Assembly: GCA_947177445.1 (NCBI GenBank) | Contig: CAMWUL010000001.1 | Span: forward strand, 62,001-126,000 | DNA length: 64,000 bases | Reading direction: 5' to 3' | Source: an uncultured Lachnospiraceae bacterium | GTDB lineage: Bacteria > Bacillota > Clostridia > Lachnospirales > Lachnospiraceae | Part shown: in pieces, positions 56,348-64,000 of the stretch | How the letters are laid out: each line of letters starts with the position of its first letter | How positions within the stretch are numbered: position 1 is the stretch's first letter | Made by a program: the position numbers and the translations under genes | The notes under the pieces: model-generated | The model's input: only the letters and a program-made list of their open reading frames with translations | Database searches by the model: none | What the model was told of the DNA's origin: nothing

Positions 56348-59300
56348 CTCTCCCATTAGAAAGCGGCAGGCGTTCATCAGGGTGTCAGGGGTCTTCCCTG
56401 CAATGAAATAGAAATCCAGCTGTTCCTCTCCTTCCGTATGAAGGTAAGTGCCGTAGGAAGGAAGGTCACAGCTGATGACCGGATTTTCTGAGGCTGTTAA
56501 AATGCCGAAGCCCTGGTCGGAGAACAAAAAGGGAAGCCCATCCTCATGGGAAATATACCGTGCCGTCTGGCGCAGAGGAAGCATCTGTTGATCTTTAGGT
56601 CCCAGGGCAAAAACCTGTTCCTTTTTTACATATTCCAAAAAGAGCCAATATTGTGATCCTCCTTTCGGGAAAGCTTCCGCCTGCCTGCATTCCCGTTTCC
56701 GCTCTGCCAGCAATGGCTTTTTGTCTCTGGTCAGGTAGCGTATGGCGCCTGTATTTTTTTCCGCCTGAAGGATCAGCTCTTCTGTGGAAAGCGTGACCAT
56801 ACCGCCGGTATCCTGATAGGTCCAGAAACGCTCAAGCCGGCGGGTCCGGATCCGCGGATGAGTGATATCCAGAATTTTGCCTCCCTTGGCAAAGGTCACC
56901 CGGATGATTCCGCTCCCGATAGGGCTTAGGCGCAGGACGCCGTACCGGCTCTGCAGGTACAGGCCGTCCGCCTGCTTTATGACCCAGCGCACAGAAAGAT
57001 CTGCTTTTGCGTGCCCTAACGGACGCAGCTTTTCTGTGGGGGGAAGATCGCCAAAGCGGGGAATATCCTGAGAAGCATTTTGACGCTTAACAGGAGCAGA
57101 TGCCTGACCGGAAAGCCTCCGGGGAATCTGCGGGGAACCGGAAGAAATGGCTTCTGGAGCGGCACTCCGCCGTGGATCTGGAGCGGCGGCAATCGCAGTC
57201 TTGGCGTCCTGCCGTGGACCAGCGGCAGTAATCGTGGGTCTGACTTTTTCCCGGGTGCCTGGCTGCGCTGCGGCTGATCGAACGCCTGGCCGGTTCTTTG
57301 CGGAGGCAATGGACAGTCTGGGAGAGGCCGGCGCGGACTCGGCAGAAGGCAGAGGAAGCTTAAGAGCAGGCTTTTTATTTTCCGGTACCGGGTCCGCGAT
57401 CAGACCGGTAAGGTTCCCTGTATGAAGCACACACAATTCATGCAGCGCCCGGGTTGCCGCTACATAGAGCAGGCGTGCATGCCCGTCGTCCACAGGATAC
57501 TCCTCCCGGGAGGGATCCAGGATTAATACCGCGTCAAATTCCAGACCCTTTGTGTATTCCACGGGAAGCACCATGATGCCGCTTCCAAATTCTGTTTTTT
57601 CCAGATCCTCCTCCAGAGTTTCCGGGCTGTTCTTCAGGGTGATGTGTTTTTCAAGCGCTTCTGCCGCCTGAAGCGCACTGTCCCGGCTGCGGCAGACTAC
57701 CGCTATGGTAGGAAGGCTCCTCTCCTGCCAGTCCCGGCAGATTTCGGCAGCCCTGGCCCAGAGCGCTTCGGATTGGGAGGATACCAGCTTCACAGGGCTT
57801 CCGTGACGTATGATGGGCTCCACCGGATAGGTGACAAAGTCTCCATGATGCAAAATATTTGTGGCAAAGTCAGAGATTTCCACCGTATTGCGGTAGCTCT
57901 TTTTCAAAATGCCAAAGCTGTCCATTTCATCTGCCAGAAACAGTGCTTTCAGCGCTTCCCAGTCGTTCAGTCCAACACCGAAGCGAATATTCTGGGACAC
58001 GTCACCCATGATGGTATAGGTGCATCCGGTGACACAGAAATGCAGACAATCATAAACCATCATTCCAAAATCCTGGGCTTCGTCTATAACCATGTGATGC
58101 GCTTCGCTGATCACCTCGGTCTCCTTTGTTCTTTTGTAGATATAGGCCAGTGCCGCCAGGTCGTAGACATCAAATTCGTCTCCCGGAGGATCCACCGGAT
58201 ATCCTTCGTCTGCCTGCCTTCGCAGAAAGGTATCATACAGGACATAGGTAGACTGCTTCCAGATATTGCTTCCGTATCTGTTTCGGTAAGCCTTTAAAAT
58301 GGCTTTTTTTTCGGCATCCGTATATTTTATCCCTTTCCCGGAAAATTCGTCTTTGACCTTTATGTGCAGGCGCTCGTTCAGCATATTGATTTTACTCTGA
58401 ATAGAAATTTTGGGATTTTGCATCACATACCGCCGGACAGCCTGTCCGTCTGCCAGCAGTATCAGCTTCTCCGGGTCCGTTTCCTGTCCGTTTGTCTGGT
58501 CAAATACGCCTGTCTGTCCGTTCTGAATGCCTTCCACAAACTGGCGGGGATTCAGATAGATGGATTCCATGAAAATCGTGCGCTGCTCCAGGTCGTCGCA
58601 AAAACGCTTTAAAGCCTGGAACCATGTGCCGCTTCCCTTAATCCGTCCGGCTGCTTCCTGATCCGCTTTTCGGATCCGGTATTTTTTTGGATCCCAGTCC
58701 TCATAAAGCAGACGGACAAAAAGCTGTTCCATGGTCATCTGCCGGACACCGTACACGTCCAGATCCGGAAGCACGCCGGTGATATAGTTCAGCAGGATCC
58801 GGTTGCTTCCCACGATATAAAAGTCCTCCGGGCGAAAGCGGTCCGGGTAATTGTACAGAATATAGGAGATCCGGTGCATGGCCACCGTGGTTTTTCCGGA
58901 ACCGGCTACTCCCTGGACAATCACATTATGATAGGGAGACCTGCGGATGATCTCATTCTGTTCCTTCTGAATCGTGGCCACGATCTCTCCCAGCACCGCC
59001 TGTTTGCTGCGCGCCAGATACTTGGTCAGCAGATCGTCGTTGGAAATCACTTCACTGTCAAAATAGTCCAGCAGCTTTCCCTGCTCGATCTCATAAGTGC
59101 GTTTCAGCTGCAGATCGATATTCAGCGGTTTGCCGTCCGGGGCCGGATAACTGCACTGGCCCAGACCGTTTTCATAATAGGCGTTGGCCACCGGCGCACG
59201 CCAGTCTATGACTGTCTGATGAGTTGTGTCCCTGGAGATGCCTCCCCTGCCGATATAGAGCGATTCATCCTTGTCCAGGGCCTCATCGTGGAAGCAGATC

Positions 59301-59575
59301 CTTCCGAAATAAGGCTTGTTCTGCGCCTTTTCATTTCGTTCCAATGCTCTTTTCATATGGTCGTGCAAGGTGATGGTGTTGGTCAGAATCGTGTACACCT
59401 CGGCGTCATTATCGTGATAATGCTCCAGCATTTCATCGATATCAGCCTTCATTTCCCGAACCTGTCGGCCAAAGCTTTCCATGTTGGCATGGATTACAGC
59501 AAGTGTCTCTTTCAGGTGCTTCTCCTCGTCCTGGCGGGAGGTTCCCTGAACGTGCTTTTCCTTCTCCGGTTTCAT
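56342..59575 (-). CDS. helD: HelD-type RNA polymerase recycling ATPase with extra GH31-N-like C-terminal domain
   Basis: 1077 aa; ordinary HelD proteins are about 700-780 aa. The N-terminal coiled coil (about 15-90) and UvrD-like ATPase region show GVAGSGKTTVAMHR (Walker A), VIDEAQDFG, ILKKSYRNTVEI, VEYTKGLEFDAVLI and LYVAATRALHEL. HelD removes stalled RNA polymerase from DNA. After about residue 725 comes a Pro/Ala/Arg-rich linker of 130 residues, then a 215-residue beta-rich domain (RYGVLRLSPIGSGIIRVTF, EKNTGAIRYLTRDKKPLLAER, FSDQGFGILTASENPV, LDFYFIAGKTPDTL) resembling the N-terminal mutarotase-like domain of GH31 glycosidases. It stops where the GH31 barrel would start. No frameshift separates the parts. 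Confidence 0.88.
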   Translation of the reverse strand: MKPEKEKHVQGTSRQDEEKHLKETLAVIHANMESFGRQVREMKADIDEMLEHYHDNDAEVYTILTNTITLHDHMKRALERNEKAQNKPYFGRICFHDEALDKDESLYIGRGGISRDTTHQTVIDWRAPVANAYYENGLGQCSYPAPDGKPLNIDLQLKRTYEIEQGKLLDYFDSEVISNDDLLTKYLARSKQAVLGEIVATIQKEQNEIIRRSPYHNVIVQGVAGSGKTTVAMHRISYILYNYPDRFRPEDFYIVGSNRILLNYITGVLPDLDVYGVRQMTMEQLFVRLLYEDWDPKKYRIRKADQEAAGRIKGSGTWFQALKRFCDDLEQRTIFMESIYLNPRQFVEGIQNGQTGVFDQTNGQETDPEKLILLADGQAVRRYVMQNPKISIQSKINMLNERLHIKVKDEFSGKGIKYTDAEKKAILKAYRNRYGSNIWKQSTYVLYDTFLRRQADEGYPVDPPGDEFDVYDLAALAYIYKRTKETEVISEAHHMVIDEAQDFGMMVYDCLHFCVTGCTYTIMGDVSQNIRFGVGLNDWEALKALFLADEMDSFGILKKSYRNTVEISDFATNILHHGDFVTYPVEPIIRHGSPVKLVSSQSEALWARAAEICRDWQERSLPTIAVVCRSRDSALQAAEALEKHITLKNSPETLEEDLEKTEFGSGIMVLPVEYTKGLEFDAVLILDPSREEYPVDDGHARLLYVAATRALHELCVLHTGNLTGLIADPVPENKKPALKLPLPSAESAPASPRLSIASAKNRPGVRSAAAQPGTREKVRPTITAAGPRQDAKTAIAAAPDPRRSAAPEAISSGSPQIPRRLSGQASAPVKRQNASQDIPRFGDLPPTEKLRPLGHAKADLSVRWVIKQADGLYLQSRYGVLRLSPIGSGIIRVTFAKGGKILDITHPRIRTRRLERFWTYQDTGGMVTLSTEELILQAEKNTGAIRYLTRDKKPLLAERKRECRQAEAFPKGGSQYWLFLEYVKKEQVFALGPKDQQMLPLRQTARYISHEDGLPFLFSDQGFGILTASENPVISCDLPSYGTYLHTEGEEQLDFYFIAGKTPDTLMNACRFLMGEL

Positions 59576-59682
59576 TTGATGCTCCTTTCCTGGGTTTACT
59601 GATACCTCATAATAGTAACGTAAATTTTAAAAAAATACTAGACTTTTCTTTTGGTTTCTGATATGATGAATAATGAAGTGTG

Positions 59683-59722
59683 CAGAAAAAAAGTGTGACC
59701 TGTCGGGTCACACTTTTTTCTG
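59683..59722. terminator. Strong bidirectional terminator
   Basis: A perfect stem of about 17 bp, CAGAAAAAA-GTGTGACC / GGTCACACTTTTTTCTG, with a TGTC loop. A-rich and T-rich tracts lie on either arm, so it works in both directions. It separates the end of the his operon from the HelD gene's promoter region. Confidence 0.9.
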
Positions 59723-59751
59723 ATAAAGTCACGAGTCTGCGAAGCAAATTG

Positions 59752-61038
59752 CTATCGATCTGCCAGTTCTCTGGTAACTTCCTCCCAGCTGATGTCCTTT
59801 TCCGCCATAAGAACCATCATATGATATAGAAAGTCGCTGATCTCATATTTTACTTCATTTGCACCGGGATTTTTGGCGGCAATCACAATTTCCGTGGCCT
59901 CCTCTCCCAGCTTTTTCAGTATCTTGTCAAGTCCCTTGTCAAAGAGATAATTGGTATAGGATCCCTCCTTAGGGTGCTGCTTCCGGTCTCTGATCACATC
60001 CAGCACCTGGGAAAACACCTGCAGAGGATTATCGGTTTCCTCATAATCCTTTTTCGTGATTTCGTGGAAGAAACAGCTCCTTTCACCTGTGTGGCAGGCC
60101 GCGCCGATCTGGGATACCTTCGCCAGGATCGTATCCATATCGCAGTCGGCCGTAAGACCTTTCACATATTGGAAATGGCCGCTGGTGGCGCCCTTTTGCC
60201 AAAGCTCGTTCCGGCTTCGGCTGTAGTAGGTCATTCTGCCGGTGAGAAGCGTCTGCTCATAGGCCTCTTCATTCATATAGGCCACCATCAAAACCTCCCG
60301 GGTCCGATAGTCCTGTACCACCACAGGCACCAGCCCGTCGTTGTTTTTCTTAAAATCCTGCCACCCATATGCGGCCTCAAGGGTTTCCACCATAATCCCG
60401 TTTTCCCTGCACAGATTCTTCAGTGCCAGAATATCCCGGCAGTTGTCGTTGATGGTATTTCCCGTGACTCCGCACACATGCTCGTGGGCAAATATTTCCA
60501 TAAGCTTGTTCAGGGCAATCTGATTGATCTGAACATAAAAGGGCAGACCGGTTGCGCTTTCCGTTTCCCTGATCTGATGAGGATTCATCAGAAGCAGGCA
60601 GGAAACGTATTGATCCAGAAGCTCCCGGTTTTCGTCCAGCACCCCGGGATCGTTGTAGGAGGCCAGAATCCGGTTCCTGCCAAACTTCAGGGATACGGTT
60701 TCGGTCAGGGCAATATTGCTCTCCTTCTCATAGTCCAGTACGGCCCGCCTGCAGCCTGCGTACAGCAGTTTTTTTACGTCCTCCATACGTTGTATGTTTC
60801 CGGCGCCCGTCACATCCATCTGTGCCATGGCGCAGATTTCCTTCAAAAGATCCAGCGCAGCTTCATGCTCTTCGTCCCCCTGGGACATATCAAATACGAT
60901 CAGTTCATCCACATTGTTTTCATTGTAGAGCTGCACCAGGCGCAGCGGGTCCGTTTCCACCACGCTGGTATCCGAAAGGCCCTTTACCGCATGGCCCCGG
61001 TATAAATAAATGCAGGATACGAATTTTTTTACTATCAT
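59752..61038 (-). CDS. hisIE: Trifunctional-layout HisIE with degenerate HisA/F-like N-terminal domain
   Basis: 428 aa. Residues 1-210 look like a HisA/HisF barrel ([49 protein letters not shown]), but the catalytic Asp positions appear lost: CLDV-like reads CIYL and the second, usually AIDA-like, reads ASYND. Residues about 215-325 are HisI, phosphoribosyl-AMP cyclohydrolase ([37 protein letters not shown]). Residues about 335-428 are HisE, phosphoribosyl-ATP pyrophosphatase ([15 protein letters not shown]). Together they perform steps two and three of histidine synthesis. It is the last gene of the his operon visible here. Confidence 0.93.
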   Translation of the reverse strand: MIVKKFVSCIYLYRGHAVKGLSDTSVVETDPLRLVQLYNENNVDELIVFDMSQGDEEHEAALDLLKEICAMAQMDVTGAGNIQRMEDVKKLLYAGCRRAVLDYEKESNIALTETVSLKFGRNRILASYNDPGVLDENRELLDQYVSCLLLMNPHQIRETESATGLPFYVQINQIALNKLMEIFAHEHVCGVTGNTINDNCRDILALKNLCRENGIMVETLEAAYGWQDFKKNNDGLVPVVVQDYRTREVLMVAYMNEEAYEQTLLTGRMTYYSRSRNELWQKGATSGHFQYVKGLTADCDMDTILAKVSQIGAACHTGERSCFFHEITKKDYEETDNPLQVFSQVLDVIRDRKQHPKEGSYTNYLFDKGLDKILKKLGEEATEIVIAAKNPGANEVKYEISDFLYHMMVLMAEKDISWEEVTRELADR

Positions 61039-61064
61039 ATGTAAACTCCCTTGCGTTTTTGCCT

Positions 61065-61658
61065 TTAAAGACTTCCTTTGGTGCTCAATACATCCTTGAT
61101 CCGGGGGTCGAAGCCGGAAGCCGTATCCAAAGCTTTGGCAAAGGCCTTGAACATGGCTTCTATCATATGGTGGGTATTGATGCCGTCCAGCAGACGGAGG
61201 TGCAGGTTCATCGCCGCGTTGCAGGATACCCCGTAGAAAAACTCCCGTACCAGCTCTGTATCCAGATCTCCCACCCTTCCGGACGGGAAGGAACAGTCAA
61301 AATTCAGCCAGGGTCTTCCGCCCAGATCCACAGCGCACAGTACCAGCGCATCGTCCATGGGAAGAATCGCAGAGCCATATCTGCGTATTCCCCTCTTATC
61401 TCCCAGGGCCTGAGACAACGCCTGGCCAATTACGATGCCTGTATCCTCCACCGTGTGGTGTCCGTCCACATGCAGATCCCCCTCCGCGCGGCAGCATAAA
61501 TCAAAAAGACCATGTCTGGCAAAGCCCTCAAGCATGTGATCAAAAAATCCGATGCCGGTGGAAATATCCGCCGCCCCGGAACCGTCCAGATTCAGGGTGA
61601 CGGCTATATGAGTTTCCCGGGTGCTTCGTTCCACCGATGCAATTCTCTTTTCTTCCAT
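61065..61658 (-). CDS. hisB: Imidazoleglycerol-phosphate dehydratase
   Basis: 197 aa, a monofunctional HisB of normal length. The metal-binding histidines are seen in [16 protein letters not shown] and [11 protein letters not shown], and again in [14 protein letters not shown]. It converts imidazole glycerol phosphate to imidazole acetol phosphate with manganese. It begins eight bases after hisD and is followed by hisIE at a 26-base gap. Confidence 0.97.
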   Translation of the reverse strand: MEEKRIASVERSTRETHIAVTLNLDGSGAADISTGIGFFDHMLEGFARHGLFDLCCRAEGDLHVDGHHTVEDTGIVIGQALSQALGDKRGIRRYGSAILPMDDALVLCAVDLGGRPWLNFDCSFPSGRVGDLDTELVREFFYGVSCNAAMNLHLRLLDGINTHHMIEAMFKAFAKALDTASGFDPRIKDVLSTKGSL

Positions 61659-61666
61659 GAATTAAT

Positions 61667-62965
61667 TTACCTCTCTCCCTCAAAGCGAATCCGAATGCTG
61701 TCCGCGTGGGCAGTCAGCCCTTCGCTTTCGGCAAAAAGCTCGATATCCCGGTGCACCTTTTCCAGCGCCTCTCTGGAGTAGGAAATAATGCTTGTTTTCT
61801 TTATAAAATCATCTACGCTCAGCGGTGAAAAAAACCTGGCCGTGCCGTTGGTGGGCAGAATGTGATTGGGGCCCGCAAAGTAATCGCCCAGCGGCTCCGA
61901 AGCGTAAGGTCCCATAAATATGGCGCCGGCGTTTCTGATCCGGGTCATGACCTCAAAGGGATTGGCCGTAAGAATCTCCAGGTGCTCGGAAGCGATCTCG
62001 TTTACCGTATCCACGGCATCCTCCATGCTTTCCGCCAGCAGAATGTATCCGTAGCGCTTCAGGGATTCTTCAATGATGGCCTTTCTGGGCTGCTGTGCGG
62101 TAAACTGGTCCACCCGGCAAGAAACCTCCTCGGCGAGTTTTTCGGAGGTGGTAATCAGGATGGCGCTGGCCAGCTCGTCGTGCTCCGCCTGAGACAACAG
62201 ATCTGCCGCCACATACCCGGGATCCGCCGTATGGTCGGCCAGCACCAGGATTTCGCTGGGACCGGCAATGGAATCGATGCTCACATACCCATAGACGGCT
62301 TTTTTGGCCAATGCCACAAAAATATTTCCCGGACCTGTGATCTTATCCACCCTGGGAATCGACTCCGTGCCAAAGGCCAGGGCCGCAACGGCCTGGGCTC
62401 CGCCTGCCCGATAGATCCTGTCTGCTCCCGCCAGGTCTGCCGCCACAAGGGTTCCGGGATTGATTTTTCCGTCGGCTCCGGGAGGCGTGACCATGATCAG
62501 CTCCCTTACGCCTGCCACTTTTGCGGGAATGGCGTTCATCAGCACACTGGAAGGGTATGCGGCTTTTCCGCCCGGCACATAGATGCCTGCCCGTGCGATG
62601 GGGGTGATCTTTATTCCCAGAATGGAGCCGTCCTCCTTGGTATCGAACCAGCTGTTCCGAAGCTGTTTTTGATGAAAATGTTTGATATTCTCCGCCGATT
62701 CCCGGATCACCCGGACAAGCTCCGGATCCATACTGTCATAGGCTTCCCGAATCTCCTGGTCTGTAACCCGGATATTTTGAGCATTCAGCTCAAACCGGTC
62801 AAATTTTTTCGTGTATTCAAACAGCGCACTATCCCCGTTTGCTTTAATGTTTTCTATAATTTCCCGGACTGTGGCTTCATATTGGGAATAATGGCCGGGA
62901 CTTCTCTGCAGAAGGTCATTCATTATGAGGCGCCTGGTCTCCCCGGTAAGCTTTACGATTCTCAT
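61667..62965 (-). CDS. hisD: Histidinol dehydrogenase
   Basis: 432 aa of normal length. Family motifs are IYVPGGKAAYPSSVLMNAIPAKVAGV, FVALAKKAVYGYVSIDSIAGPSEILVLAD, and LSQAEHDE with the Zn ligands and catalytic residues. It oxidises histidinol to histidine in two NAD-dependent steps. Its start overlaps the stop of hisG by four bases (ATGA). Confidence 0.97.
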   Translation of the reverse strand: MRIVKLTGETRRLIMNDLLQRSPGHYSQYEATVREIIENIKANGDSALFEYTKKFDRFELNAQNIRVTDQEIREAYDSMDPELVRVIRESAENIKHFHQKQLRNSWFDTKEDGSILGIKITPIARAGIYVPGGKAAYPSSVLMNAIPAKVAGVRELIMVTPPGADGKINPGTLVAADLAGADRIYRAGGAQAVAALAFGTESIPRVDKITGPGNIFVALAKKAVYGYVSIDSIAGPSEILVLADHTADPGYVAADLLSQAEHDELASAILITTSEKLAEEVSCRVDQFTAQQPRKAIIEESLKRYGYILLAESMEDAVDTVNEIASEHLEILTANPFEVMTRIRNAGAIFMGPYASEPLGDYFAGPNHILPTNGTARFFSPLSVDDFIKKTSIISYSREALEKVHRDIELFAESEGLTAHADSIRIRFEGER

Positions 62966-63624
62966 TGCTGTTCTCCTCCTTCCAGTCGGCTGCGGATCTG
63001 TTCCGCCAGCTTTTTAATACGTGCGACCTCCATCTGCATGCTTACGGGATTGACGATCATTCTGGCAGACAGAGGACATATTTCCTCCAATACCTGCAGC
63101 CCGTTTTCCTGCAGAGTGGACCCGGTCTCCACGATATCCACAATCACGTCCGACAGCTCCACCAAAGGCCCCAGCTCCACGGAGCCGTTCAGTTTTATGA
63201 TGTCCACTGTCTGGCATTTTTTGTCATGAAAGTAATCTCTTGCAATATTGGGGTATTTGCTTGCCACCCGGATCCTCTCGCGATGGCGTAAAAGCTCTTT
63301 TGCAGATTCCGGGCCGCAGACACACATTCTGCACTTTCCGAAGCCCAGATCCAGCACCTCGTGGACATTCCGATTTTCCTCCAGAATGGTATCCCTTCCC
63401 ACAACCCCGATATCTGCCGCCCCATACTCCACATAGGTGGGAACGTCGGGTCCCTTGGCCAGGAAAAAACGCATTTTCAGGGACTCGTTTACGAAAATCA
63501 GACGCCGGGACTTCTTATCCTTCATCTCCTCGCATCCAATCCCTATCTGCTCAAAAAGCTCCAGGGTTTTGTCGGCCAGACGTCCTTTTGCCAGCGCAAG
63601 GGTCAGATAACGCTCTTCACTCAT
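62962..63624 (-). CDS. hisG: ATP phosphoribosyltransferase, short form catalytic subunit
   Basis: 220 aa, the short HisG form that needs HisZ. LTLALAKGRLADKTLELF at the start, and the PRPP-binding loop VDIVETGSTLQENGL near residue 160, are intact. It starts histidine synthesis by joining ATP and PRPP. It overlaps hisZ by eight bases (63617-63624). Confidence 0.97.
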   Translation of the reverse strand: MSEERYLTLALAKGRLADKTLELFEQIGIGCEEMKDKKSRRLIFVNESLKMRFFLAKGPDVPTYVEYGAADIGVVGRDTILEENRNVHEVLDLGFGKCRMCVCGPESAKELLRHRERIRVASKYPNIARDYFHDKKCQTVDIIKLNGSVELGPLVELSDVIVDIVETGSTLQENGLQVLEEICPLSARMIVNPVSMQMEVARIKKLAEQIRSRLEGGEQQ

Positions 63625-64000
63625 AAATCGGCCCCTCCTTTTCCTCTGCTGTCAAAATCACCGGGATGCCCTGGGAACGCAGGCTCCTGGCCCGGGCCAG
63701 AACATCGGCGTAAGTGTCCGGCGTAAAGGTCAGCTTTTGGGCCCTGGGCGGAATGGAAATCTCCACTCTTTGTCTGGACAGGGCCTCCAGAATATTGTCG
63801 ATCACCAGGGCAAAGCCCACCGCCGGGGCCTCCTTGCCGAACCGGCACAGCAGCCGGTCATACCTGCCGCCCTTTACCACGGCGTCTCCCACACCATAGG
63901 TGTAGGCCCGAAACACCATGCCGGTATAGTACCTGTATTTACTCAGCATCCCCAGATCAAAGGAGATGTAATCCGCCACACCGTATAATTCAAGCACCTG
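63617..64000 (-). CDS. hisZ: ATP phosphoribosyltransferase regulatory subunit (5' part outside window)
   Basis: The frame is open at the right edge; about 127 C-terminal residues are visible. They show the HisRS-like fold used by HisZ: FDLGMLSKYRYYTGMVFRAYTYGVGDAVVKGGRYDRLL and AVGFALVIDNILEAL. The tRNA-charging HisRS would need a different C-terminal anticodon domain, which is absent. With the short HisG downstream, HisZ is the expected partner giving feedback control by histidine. Confidence 0.9.
   Translation of the reverse strand, partial: QVLELYGVADYISFDLGMLSKYRYYTGMVFRAYTYGVGDAVVKGGRYDRLLCRFGKEAPAVGFALVIDNILEALSRQRVEISIPPRAQKLTFTPDTYADVLARARSLRSQGIPVILTAEEKEGPIYE

Overview
The window looks like a chromosomal segment of a gut-type Clostridia, most likely Lachnospiraceae. 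This is inferred from moderate GC, strong AGGAGG-type ribosome binding sites, and a gene set of rubrerythrin, flotillin, AAA-ATPase/PD-(D/E)XK proteins, GH2 glycosidases, a BlaI/M56 pair, HelD, and a his operon with a HisA/F-like domain fused to HisIE. No rRNA, tRNA or CRISPR array is visible. Most genes lie on the minus strand.

Layout. 1-5.2 kb: the start of a TtcA-like PP-loop enzyme (minus), then plus-strand rubrerythrin, an AI-2E family exporter, D-aminoacyl-tRNA deacylase and flotillin, closed by a strong hairpin. 5.3-15.5 kb is accessory and decaying: a tyrosine recombinase, a GNAT acetyltransferase, two transposase remnants, a membrane-anchored coiled-coil protein with an NPCBM-like end, and a minus-strand DUF1963-like / RtcB-like / AlkZ-related operon. 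In that operon rtcB has an in-frame TAG and the AlkZ-related gene has a frameshift. An oversized ISAs1-like element sits directly upstream of the operon's promoter. It has matching ends, a 9-bp target duplication and an extra 193-aa gene, and it is itself interrupted by an IS200-type element.

15.7-27 kb: a LysM/leucine-rich-repeat surface protein, oligoendopeptidase F, and two tandem AAA-ATPase/PD-(D/E)XK genes sharing about 1.56 kb of apparently identical sequence but with diverged 5' ends. Then come a BlaI/M56 signalling pair with two visible operators and an unknown protein. 27-38 kb is a glycan-use region: a GPH-type sugar symporter, a frameshifted MATE exporter and a GH2 enzyme, divergent from an AraC regulator, followed by a frameshifted CocE/NonD hydrolase and a GH2 whose N-terminus is replaced by a piece of a lipoprotein gene.

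38-47 kb is a stress/immunity-like cluster: a DUF2185+DUF4241 protein, a DUF4299 protein, an XRE regulator, a very large J-domain protein with HPE instead of HPD, and an HscC-like Hsp70. 47-56 kb is housekeeping: acyl-ACP thioesterase, Nudix hydrolase, RNase E/G, the paired DUF2344 and radical-SAM proteins, and a MoxR / DUF58 / membrane-protein operon. 56-59.6 kb encodes a HelD-type RNA polymerase recycling ATPase with an extra C-terminal domain resembling the N-terminal beta-sandwich of GH31 glycosidases. 59.7-64 kb is the his operon hisZ-hisG-hisD-hisB-hisIE; its first gene runs off the window.

The less ordinary items are the HelD-GH31N fusion, the Hsp70/J-protein/DUF4241 cluster, the two-gene ISAs1-like element, and the gene-conversion tract in the tandem nuclease genes.
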